Shown in pieces: positions 33,193 to 39,925 of a stretch of DNA of 64,000 nucleotides. The stretch covers positions 62,001 through 126,000 of the forward strand of contig NZ_JAAVJH010000004.1 in assembly GCF_012035195.1 (NCBI RefSeq), read 5' to 3'. The position numbers and the translations under genes are program-made. Each line of letters opens with the position of its first letter. The first letter of the stretch is position 1. Under the pieces are notes generated by a model. The model did no database searches, was not told where the DNA came from, and worked only from the letters and a program-made list of their open reading frames with translations. Source of the stretch: Sphingomonas corticis. GTDB lineage: Bacteria > Pseudomonadota > Alphaproteobacteria > Sphingomonadales > Sphingomonadaceae.

Positions 33193-33209
33193 CTAGTCGA
33201 TACGATTAG
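33193..33209 (+). promoter_or_regulatory. 17-bp dyad box for array member E
   Basis: Plus-strand CTAGTCGATACGATTAG, the most symmetric copy (CTA.TCG...CGA.TAG). It lies 187 bases before the ATG of gene E and is 5 bases from the neighbouring box. Confidence 0.5.
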
Positions 33210-33396
33210 CCAGCCAACGTTGCGCCGCACGTCGGTCTGCCCAACGCTACGCCGGACAACCGGGGACGCGATATGCTGACCGGCATCGGCGACATGGCCG
33301 CGAAATCGATTGCTGATGAGCGTTGATCGCCAGGCTTATCGGTCGCACAGACAGGCCGTAGGGTCTGCCACTTTCCGTATCCGAAGGAGTATCGCG

Positions 33397-34140
33397 ATGC
33401 GTTCGATGATCCGGATCATGACCGTGGGAATCGTTCTGGCCGCCAGCGTCCCGCACGCCGCCGCACAGGGCGTGTTCGACATGGGCGTCCTCACCAACAC
33501 CGTGTCGATCCCGCGTGGCGCAAGCGCCCCCGCCCGCACCGCGCGCAGCGTCTATTCGCCGGGCGAGCGGGCGATCTCCGTGTTGCCGAACGCGTTCGGC
33601 CGGGGAGCGGCGCCGGCGGGGGCGGCGCGGCTGAGCTACAGTTCGACGCCAGCGCTGCGTCGCCAGGCGCTCGACGGCTATCTCGCGCGCGCCAGCCGGC
33701 AATATCCGGAAGCCGCCCGCGTGATGAGCGCGCAATTCGCGAAGCACGATTATGCGGCGGTGTATCGCAGCCTGATCGGCGGCACCGGCCTGCGCGACAA
33801 CGACGCGGCGGACGCGGTCACCGCCTATACCGTGCTCGGTTGGCAGATCGCCAACGGCTATACCGACAATCTGCCGCCCGCACGCATCGTCGCCGCGCGC
33901 CGCCAGATCGCCGCCGCCCTCGCGGCCAATCCGCAGCTGTCCTCTCCCGCGACGCGCCCTGCGCTCGGCGAGGAGATGAAACTGCTGATGGTGACGCTTC
34001 ATGCCGGGTGGCAGAGCGCGCAGCGCGAGGGCAATCTGTCGCGCTATGCCGACGGCGTCGCCCGCCTCTTCCGAACCCAGTCGGGCCGCGACCTCCGCTC
34101 GCTGACGCTCACCGACGCGGGGTTCAGTCGCAAGGGCTGA
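33397..34140 (+). CDS. Array member E, exported divergent DUF6683-like protein
   Basis: A 247-residue protein from ATG 33397 (CGAAGGAGT upstream). Signal peptide to about residue 24 (LAASVPHAAAQ). The body has an Arg/Leu-rich helix (LSYSSTPALRRQALDGYLARASRQYPEAARVM), GLRDNDAADAVTAYTVLGWQIANG corresponding to the Y-G-x-x-x-N-x-x-D-T-x-x-Y-x-A-W motif of A-D, and the C-terminal LRSLTLTDAGF. So it belongs to the same family but is inverted relative to the others and much diverged. It is convergent with the LuxR-type regulator. Confidence 0.75.
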   Translation: MRSMIRIMTVGIVLAASVPHAAAQGVFDMGVLTNTVSIPRGASAPARTARSVYSPGERAISVLPNAFGRGAAPAGAARLSYSSTPALRRQALDGYLARASRQYPEAARVMSAQFAKHDYAAVYRSLIGGTGLRDNDAADAVTAYTVLGWQIANGYTDNLPPARIVAARRQIAAALAANPQLSSPATRPALGEEMKLLMVTLHAGWQSAQREGNLSRYADGVARLFRTQSGRDLRSLTLTDAGFSRKG

Positions 34141-34174
34141 CGGTCCCGGCCGGCGGATCGAGCGGGGCGGGCGC

Positions 34175-34522
34175 TCAATCCGCCGGATAGAACAGCAGCC
34201 CCGCCAGCGCGGCCAGTTCGCGCATCCCGTCCAGCTCCAGCTTGCGCGCCACGTTGGACAGGTGGACGCGCACGGTGTTGTCGGAGATCAGCAGCAGCGT
34301 CGCGATGTCGGCGTTGGAGCGGCCCCAGCCGAGGAAGCGGACGCAGGTCAGCTCCATCGGCGTCAGGCGCAACAGCGTCTCGCGATGCCGCCTGGGCACA
34401 CGCGCCGCCTCCACCATATGCTCGCCCAGCGCAACGGGGGCGGCCGCGCCGGGAAGCGCGTCGGCCTTGCGCAGCAGCTCGGCGATGGCGGCGAGCCGGT
34501 CGTCCTCCGCCGCCGGGGTCAT
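34175..34522 (-). CDS. LuxR-family HTH regulator, last gene of the sctU-T operon
   Basis: A 115-residue protein with a C-terminal LuxR/FixJ HTH (LTPMELTCVRFLGWGRSNADIATLLLISDNTVRVHLSNVARKL, about residues 53-95) and only a short N-terminal helix, with no receiver domain. The start overlaps the sctT stop codon (ATGA). It is the only DNA-binding regulator in the T3SS locus, and LuxR proteins bind dyads of the sort seen in the four boxes; the link is inference. Confidence 0.82.
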   Translation of the reverse strand: MTPAAEDDRLAAIAELLRKADALPGAAAPVALGEHMVEAARVPRRHRETLLRLTPMELTCVRFLGWGRSNADIATLLLISDNTVRVHLSNVARKLELDGMRELAALAGLLFYPAD

Positions 34523-35295
34523 GTCGCGAGCCCCGTCAGAATGGCGCGGATCACCCCCGGACGCGCGGCGATGTCGCGCAGGATCGCGGCGACGTAGCTG
34601 CCGAGCAGCAGCAGGATGACGAAGGTGGCGGCGAACGCCTTGATCGACATCGACAGGGTGAACACGTTCAGCTGCTGCGCGAACCGGTTCATGAGGCCCA
34701 GGCCCGCGTCGATCAGGAACAGGACCGTCAGCACCGGCGCGGCGAACAGCGTGGCCAGCACCATCAGCCGCCCGAACTCCCCCTCGAACAGCGCCAGGCT
34801 GCTGCCGGTCAGCGCGGGCATGGGCGAGGCGACCGGCCAGATCGCGTAGCTTTCCATCAGCACGCGCAGCAGCAGCGACAGCCCGCCGCCCGCGACGAAC
34901 ACCACGCCCGCCAGCCGTCCCAGCAGCGCGCCGTTCAGCGACGTCTGGTGCCCGGACAGCGGATCCACCACCTGCGCCAGCGTCGCACCCACCTTCGTGT
35001 CGACGATGTTGCCCGCCGCCTCCAGCGCCCACAGCACCGAGCCGAAGAAGAAGCCGATGACGAGGCCGACGAACACCTCTTTCAGGATGATCGTCGCCCA
35101 TTGGCCGGGGCCGAGCAGCGAGGGGTCCAGCGGCGGTTGCAGCGCAAGGCTGACGATGCCGAGCGAGACGAAGATCGAGTTGCGGACCAGCGCGGGTACC
35201 GTCTCGCTGGAGAACATGGGCAGCAGCAGGAACGTCGCCGCCACCCGCGCGGTGGCGACGCCCAGCAGCAGCAGCTGGTCGGCCCACCCGCCCAC
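34519..35295 (-). CDS. sctT: T3SS export apparatus protein SctT
   Basis: A 258-residue inner membrane protein with several hydrophobic helices and the SctT/FliR pattern (RVAATFLLLPMFSSETVP near the start; GFFFGSVLWALEAAGNIVDTKVGA near 80-110; SLALFEGEFGRLMVLATLF; VLFLIDAGLGLMNRFAQQLNVF). It forms the export gate with SctR and SctS. The GTG at 35295 was chosen, two bases after the sctS stop; a longer frame upstream overlaps sctS. Confidence 0.92.
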   Translation of the reverse strand: MGGWADQLLLLGVATARVAATFLLLPMFSSETVPALVRNSIFVSLGIVSLALQPPLDPSLLGPGQWATIILKEVFVGLVIGFFFGSVLWALEAAGNIVDTKVGATLAQVVDPLSGHQTSLNGALLGRLAGVVFVAGGGLSLLLRVLMESYAIWPVASPMPALTGSSLALFEGEFGRLMVLATLFAAPVLTVLFLIDAGLGLMNRFAQQLNVFTLSMSIKAFAATFVILLLLGSYVAAILRDIAARPGVIRAILTGLAT

Positions 35296-35297
35296 GC

Positions 35298-35567
35298 CTA
35301 GCGCCGGATCAAGGCGGGGAACTCGGTGAAGATGCGGTCGCTGAAACGGTAGAGCGATCCGCCGAGCAGCGCCGCGGTGACGAACAGCGTCAGCACGATG
35401 GCGAAGAACTTCACCGTATATTGCAGCGTCTGTTCCTGCACCTGCGTCGCCGCCTGGATCACCGCCACCACCAGTCCGGCGACCGCCGCGACGATGATCG
35501 GCGGGGCGGAGAGCACGAGGACGAGCCACAGCGCGTCGTTCGTCAGGCTGAGGAAATCGCCGTCCAC
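35298..35567 (-). CDS. sctS: T3SS export apparatus protein SctS
   Basis: An 89-residue protein with two transmembrane helices (LVLVLSAPPIIVAAVAGLVVAVIQAATQ and AIVLTLFVTAALLGGSLY) linked by the family hairpin QVQEQTLQYTVKF. Length and pattern fit SctS/FliQ exactly. GTG start; 8 bases from the sctR stop. Confidence 0.93.
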   Translation of the reverse strand: MDGDFLSLTNDALWLVLVLSAPPIIVAAVAGLVVAVIQAATQVQEQTLQYTVKFFAIVLTLFVTAALLGGSLYRFSDRIFTEFPALIRR

Positions 35568-35575
35568 GCGCGCCT

Positions 35576-36262
35576 CTAGACGTAGCTGAGGACGAGGCCG
35601 TGGGCGAGTTTCACCCAGCCGTCGACCAGCACGAAGAGGAGCAGCTTGAACGGCAGCGATATGGTGGTGGGCGACAGCATCATCATCCCCATCGCCAACA
35701 GGATGTTCGAGATGACGAGGTCGATGACGAGGAACGGCAGGAAGATGAGGAAGCCGACCTGAAAGGCGAGGCTCAGCTCGCGCACGACGAAGGCGGGGAT
35801 GACGACGATGAAGTCGCGGTCGGTCATCTCCGCGGCGCGGTTGGGATCGCCGACGCGCTGCGCGGTCTTCAGGAAGAAGCCGCGCTCGGTGGGGGAGCTG
35901 TGCTTCAGGAGGAAGTTGCGCAGCGGCTCCTTGCCCGCGTCCACCGCGTTCAGCATGGAATTGGTCGACGACAGCGTGCCGCCGCCGCCTTGCGCCTCCA
36001 CCACCTGCTGCACCGGATTCTGGGCGATGGCGGCCTGCATCTGCTGTCCCACCGGATACATGACGTACAGCGTCAGGACGAGCGACAGGCCGTTCAGCAC
36101 GATGTTCGGCGGCACCTGCTGCAAGCCCAGCGCGTTGCGCAGCAGGCTGAGCACGACGACGATCTTCGTGAAACTGGTCACCATCACGGCGAAGAACGGC
36201 GCGATGGCGAGCGCGATGACGACGACGAGCGCGGAGCCCGGCGTAAAGGTCGACAGGTCCAC
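35576..36262 (-). CDS. sctR: T3SS export apparatus protein SctR
   Basis: A 228-residue inner membrane protein from GTG 36262. The FliP/SctR signature regions are clear: TSFTKIVVVLSLLRNALGLQQVPPN near 28-52, the conserved ...RDFIVVIPAFVVRELSLAFQVGFLIFLPFLVIDLVISNILLAMGMMMLSP (about 145-195) and the C-terminal helix. SctR, SctS and SctT together form the helical export gate. Gene order R-S-T is the classical one. Confidence 0.95.
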   Translation of the reverse strand: MDLSTFTPGSALVVVIALAIAPFFAVMVTSFTKIVVVLSLLRNALGLQQVPPNIVLNGLSLVLTLYVMYPVGQQMQAAIAQNPVQQVVEAQGGGGTLSSTNSMLNAVDAGKEPLRNFLLKHSSPTERGFFLKTAQRVGDPNRAAEMTDRDFIVVIPAFVVRELSLAFQVGFLIFLPFLVIDLVISNILLAMGMMMLSPTTISLPFKLLLFVLVDGWVKLAHGLVLSYV

Positions 36263-36265
36263 CGG

Positions 36266-37249
36266 CTAGTCCTCGGCGCCGGGCACGTGCTCCAGCAGCA
36301 CGCCGAAGCCCTCGCCCACCGCCACCAGCTCGCCGTCGCCGATGGTGGTGCCCCCGGCGGACACGCGGACGCGCAGCGTGCCCCCGCTCTGCGGCACGGG
36401 CAGGACGCTGCCCGGCGCCAGCCCGGCGATGTCGCGCGCCGACAACAGCCCGCCCTCGATCTCCACGATGGTGGGGAGGGTCATCGCTTCCCAGTCGGGC
36501 GGGGGGGCGCCGTTGGCCGGTATCTCCGAAGCGGGTGTCGGCACGATGTCTTCCTGCAACGTCATGCTTCCCTTCGATAGGTCCAGCCGACCCGCCAGCG
36601 GCGCGTCGCGTCCCGGGATGATGATACGGGCGCGTAACGCTCCAACGCCCAAAAGTAACAGGTCGCCGCGTCCGATCGACCGAATTCTTGTCCCGGCGAT
36701 GGACGGACCGTCGATTTGCGCGGTCCAGCGCGCACGCAACGCGGACAGCAGCGCCGGTGCGGCGGCGGGGGCGGGGGAGGCGATCACCTCGCCCTCGCGC
36801 GGCAACGCCACCAGCAGGCGGTGGCGGATGGTGTGGCGCGAACAGCTGGCGTCGAGCCGCAGCAGGATGAAGTCGCGCGGGATCCCCGGCACCAGCGCGC
36901 TGGGCCTGAGGTCCGCGCCCAGCGCGCTCTCGATCGCGGCGATCAGCGGCTCGATGGTGGGAAGCAGGCGCGCGGCGATGGCGGGATCGGGCACGCCGTC
37001 GCCGGCGGACAGCCGCACCAGCTCGCCGTCGACCAGCAGCGGCGCCACGAACACCGACTGCCCGCCCGTGTCGAAACCGATCCAGGCGCCCGCGGCGCGC
37101 TGGTCGCGGGCGAAGGCGACGCGAGCGCCCAGCGTCAGCTCGCCCGAGGCGCGCGCGTTCAGCGCGGCGATCAGCCGGGTCTGGCGGTCGGCCTCGCCGG
37201 CGTCGATCGCGCGCAGCCGGTCGCGCAAGGGGGAGGGGCGCTGCGCCAT
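36266..37249 (-). CDS. sctQ: T3SS cytoplasmic ring protein SctQ (SpoA domain)
   Basis: A 327-residue soluble protein. The C-terminal 75 residues (TLPTIVEIEGGLLSARDIAGLAPGSVLPVPQSGGTLRVRVSAGGTTIGDGELVAVGEGFGVLL, given by position 255-325) form a SpoA domain as in SctQ/FliN; a second SpoA-like region is near 190-225. The C-ring sorts substrates under the export gate. Its ATG overlaps the stop of the FliO-like gene by one base. Confidence 0.85.
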   Translation of the reverse strand: MAQRPSPLRDRLRAIDAGEADRQTRLIAALNARASGELTLGARVAFARDQRAAGAWIGFDTGGQSVFVAPLLVDGELVRLSAGDGVPDPAIAARLLPTIEPLIAAIESALGADLRPSALVPGIPRDFILLRLDASCSRHTIRHRLLVALPREGEVIASPAPAAAPALLSALRARWTAQIDGPSIAGTRIRSIGRGDLLLLGVGALRARIIIPGRDAPLAGRLDLSKGSMTLQEDIVPTPASEIPANGAPPPDWEAMTLPTIVEIEGGLLSARDIAGLAPGSVLPVPQSGGTLRVRVSAGGTTIGDGELVAVGEGFGVLLEHVPGAED

Positions 37250-37569
37250 CAGGACAGGGTCTCCACCGCCGGTTCGGCGACCGCCGCCGGGCCGCCCCAA
37301 TTGCGCAGCAACGTCACGGATCCCGCGGCGACGCCGATCAGCATCAGCTCGCCTTCCGCCTCCACCAGCATCAGCCGCTCACGCTGGCCCACCGCCAGCG
37401 CGCGGACGAAGCGCAGCTGCCGGTCGGGCTCGCCCTCGCGCTTGCCCAAGCCCCGTTCCTGCCACTGGCGCAGGAAGCGCAGGCACACGTACGCGAGGCC
37501 GAGCACCACCGCGAGCGCGATCACCATGCCGATGAGGCCCGTCACCGCGGTGCCGATCGCCGAATCCAT
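37249..37569 (-). CDS. FliO-like membrane protein inside the T3SS operon
   Basis: A 106-residue protein: one transmembrane helix (LIGMVIALAVVLGLAYVCLRFL, residues 12-33) and a short cytoplasmic domain LRFVRALAVGQRERLMLVEAEGELMLIGVAAGSVTLLRNW (52-91) that closely follows the FliO pattern (VGPRERLVLVEVGGxxLLLGVTPGxVxLL). FliO is normally found with flagella and, to my knowledge, not in injectisomes, where the export gate assembles without it. It lies between sctU and sctQ with 1-2-base junctions. Confidence 0.8.
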   Translation of the reverse strand: MDSAIGTAVTGLIGMVIALAVVLGLAYVCLRFLRQWQERGLGKREGEPDRQLRFVRALAVGQRERLMLVEAEGELMLIGVAAGSVTLLRNWGGPAAVAEPAVETLS

Positions 37570-37570
37570 C

Positions 37571-38719
37571 TCAATGCGTCTCCAAACTGCGTTCGCCCAG
37601 GTCGTGGTGCTGCGGCGCCTCGCCCGCGCGCACCTTCTTCGCCCATAGGATGATCTGCGCGATCGCCTCGAACATGTCGCGCGGCACGATGTCCTCCACC
37701 GCCGCGTCCTCGTACAATTTGCGCGCCACCGCCACGTGGCGGACGATCGGCACGCCGGCCTCCTCCGCCGCCTCTCGCATCGCTTGCGCCAGCGGGCCCT
37801 CGCCCTTGGCGGCGACGACGGGAACGGGCGCGCTGTCCGAATCATAGTCGATCGCGATCGCGATGTGCGTCGGGTTCACGACCAGCACGTTGGCGCCGCG
37901 CGCCGCGCCGACCGCGTTCTGCGATGCCCATTCCTCGTGAAGCTGGCGCCGGTTGCCCTTCAGCATCGGATCGCCCTCGTTCTCCTTATGCTCCTGGCGG
38001 ATGTCCCGCATGCTCATGCGCATCTTCTTCAGGTAGCTGTGCTTCTGCCAGGCGAGGTCGAGCACGGCGACGATCACGAACACGGCGAAGGTCCACAGCA
38101 GCGCCTGGCGCATCAGCGCGCCCGTGTACCCCAGCACCGAGGCGGCGGCGGCGCGGCCGTCGGTCTCCGCCGCGGGCTGCAGCAGCGGGCCGGTGCGCTC
38201 CACGATCTCGCCCAGCGAGCCGCGCAGCACCAGCCAGATCACGAACACGACCAGCGAGGCCTTGGCCAGCGTCTTCAGGAGCTCGATCACATTGTCCATG
38301 CTGAACATGCGCTTCAACCCTTCGACGGGGTTCAGCTTCTCGAAGCTGGGCTTCATCTTCTCCGTGGTGAAGACGCCGCCGCTCTGCAGGAACTCGGTGA
38401 GCACGCCGGTGACGGCGGCGGGGATCAGCGCGACCGCGCAGATCGCAAGAAACGCCCAGATGGCGCTCCAGCCCAGGCCCGCGGCGGCGACCGCGAACGG
38501 CTGGCCGGAATGGACCAGCAGGAAGCTCTGCTGGAACAGGTCGGCGATCCGCGCGCCGGCGTAGCTTGCGCCGAAGATGAAGATCACCAGCCACACGAAC
38601 AGCGTTGCCGTGGCGGTGACGTCCTTGGACTTTGCGACGTCGCCCTTCTTGCGCGCGTCGGCCAGCCGCTTGGGTGTCGGCTTCTCCGTCTTGTCGCCGC
38701 CGTCGTTCTTCCCGGCCAC
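37571..38719 (-). CDS. sctU: T3SS export switch protein SctU
   Basis: A 382-residue inner membrane protein from GTG at 38719 (GGCAGGAG upstream). N-terminal KTEKPTPKRLADARKKGDVAKS leads to four transmembrane helices, then a cytoplasmic domain with the autocleavage motif NPTH at residues 282-285 (VVNPTHIAIAI). Cleavage after Asn switches substrate class from needle to effectors. It is the first gene of the minus-strand operon. Confidence 0.95.
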   Translation of the reverse strand: MAGKNDGGDKTEKPTPKRLADARKKGDVAKSKDVTATATLFVWLVIFIFGASYAGARIADLFQQSFLLVHSGQPFAVAAAGLGWSAIWAFLAICAVALIPAAVTGVLTEFLQSGGVFTTEKMKPSFEKLNPVEGLKRMFSMDNVIELLKTLAKASLVVFVIWLVLRGSLGEIVERTGPLLQPAAETDGRAAAASVLGYTGALMRQALLWTFAVFVIVAVLDLAWQKHSYLKKMRMSMRDIRQEHKENEGDPMLKGNRRQLHEEWASQNAVGAARGANVLVVNPTHIAIAIDYDSDSAPVPVVAAKGEGPLAQAMREAAEEAGVPIVRHVAVARKLYEDAAVEDIVPRDMFEAIAQIILWAKKVRAGEAPQHHDLGERSLETH

Positions 38720-39184
38720 GTCGCACTCCTGCCCATGTCCCCGCCGCGCGACAGATCACGTGGCGGGCGTTCGTGCCGGAGCATCTCGTCAATGCTGGCG
38801 CCTCGAAGGTGCCACACTTGCCAGACCGCAGGACCCTTGTTGCATCTCTGACGGGACAAAGTGTCTGCCCTATCGCGACGCGAGTCAATGGCGCGATACC
38901 GTCAGCAAAGTGTCATCGAACAGGCACATAGCGGGCGTGACACCGGCAGAATCGACGGCACTGCGCGGGGTTGCGGCAGATCAAACCTCGGACACGTTCC
39001 GCCATCATTCGACCACATTCCAAGACGGAACGTGAAGATAGCACGACGAGTTGAGTGATCGGGGCTAGGCATAGGTTAGCCGGTCGGGCATTCAGGAGGC
39101 GTCGAGCGCTCGTCACGCCGACCGCAGGACCCCGCTAGCCGTACGGCGTATCGCATCCGCGAGCCGCCGGGAAGGAGCAGTGGG
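38720..39184. promoter_or_regulatory. Divergent intergenic region of the two sct operons
   Basis: A 465-base gap between sctU (minus) and the lytic transglycosylase (plus) with no gene. It holds a direct repeat CAAAGTGTC at 38857-38865 and 38906-38914; an inverted repeat GGCTA/TAGCC at 39063-39081 that partly resembles the dyad box (two bases shorter); and a GGAAC-N18-GTT at 39027-39052, a weak EcfG-like candidate. It must contain both operon promoters. No HrpL-type box was found. Confidence 0.6.
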
Positions 39185-39925
39185 ATGAGGACAGCAACCG
39201 CCACGATCCGCACGCGCGCCACGCTGCGCGCCGGTGTGGTCGTCGGCCTGGCGATGGCCGCGGCGACCGCTGGCGTGCCGGCAGCCGCGATCGATTGCGG
39301 CACGACCGGTTTCGGCAGCCGCTTCAGCGAGGCCGCGCGGCTGTGCGGCACGCCCGCCGCTGCCGCCTCCACGCCGGCGTCGCGCCCGGCGCTGCCGGCT
39401 TCCACGCCCGTCTTCAATCCCGTAGCGGTGGCGGACCAGTCGTCGGTGACGGTCAGCATGCCCGGCTATCGCCGCCGCCTGGCCGCCGCGGTAAGGCAGG
39501 TCCGCCGTCGCGGCGGTGCCGCGGCGCCGGACGCGCTGGTGGTCGCCATCGGGCGCCAGTACCGCATCGATCCCCATCTCCTGGGCGCGATGGTGCAGAC
39601 GGAGAGCGCGGGCGATCCGCGCGCGGTGTCGCACAAGGGCGCGCTGGGTTTGATGCAGGTGATGCCGGCGACGGCGCGCAGCATGGGCGTGCGCGATCCG
39701 CGCGCGCTGCTGAACAACCGTCCGCTCGCGCTCGCGACCGGCGCCAAGTACCTGAAGCATCTGCAGAGCAAGTTCGGCAACAACGTGCCCATGGTCGTCG
39801 CCGCCTACAACGCCGGCCCCGGCGCGGTGCAGAAGTATCGCGGCATCCCGCGCTACCGCGAGACGCAGGGCTACGTGCGCGACGTGATGGGCCGCTACGC
39901 CGCCGCGCGGGGTGTGTCGCAATGA
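39185..39925 (+). CDS. T3SS-associated lytic transglycosylase
   Basis: A 246-residue exported protein with a signal peptide (residues 1-35) and a C-terminal SLT domain: ...IDPHLLGAMVQTESAGDPRAVSHKGALGLMQVMPATA (catalytic Glu at about 140), VAAYNAGPGAVQKY and YVRDVMGRY. It opens the peptidoglycan to let the secretion apparatus pass. Its stop overlaps the sctV start (ATGA). Confidence 0.92.
   Translation: MRTATATIRTRATLRAGVVVGLAMAAATAGVPAAAIDCGTTGFGSRFSEAARLCGTPAAAASTPASRPALPASTPVFNPVAVADQSSVTVSMPGYRRRLAAAVRQVRRRGGAAAPDALVVAIGRQYRIDPHLLGAMVQTESAGDPRAVSHKGALGLMQVMPATARSMGVRDPRALLNNRPLALATGAKYLKHLQSKFGNNVPMVVAAYNAGPGAVQKYRGIPRYRETQGYVRDVMGRYAAARGVSQ

Larger units (their letters stand above)
33087..33396. 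promoter_or_regulatory. Divergent promoter region between the EspA-like gene and array member E
   Basis: A 310-base gap with no gene. It holds two dyad boxes (33171-33187, 33193-33209), each pointing to one of the two divergent genes, and the CGAAGGAGT ribosome binding site of gene E. No clear -35/-10 pair is visible. Confidence 0.6.

Noticed and set aside
28609-34140. CRISPR array or phage tail repeat in the repeated region
   Set aside because: The repetition comes from homologous coding genes about 750-1070 bases apart, not from short repeats with spacers.
39027-39052. EcfG promoter in front of the T3SS plus-strand operon
   Set aside because: The GGAAC to GTT spacing is 18 and the conserved C before GTT is A; too weak to list as a separate promoter.
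38720-39184. HrpL-type box (GGAACC-N15/16-CCACNNA)
   Set aside because: No match in the divergent sct region on either strand by eye.
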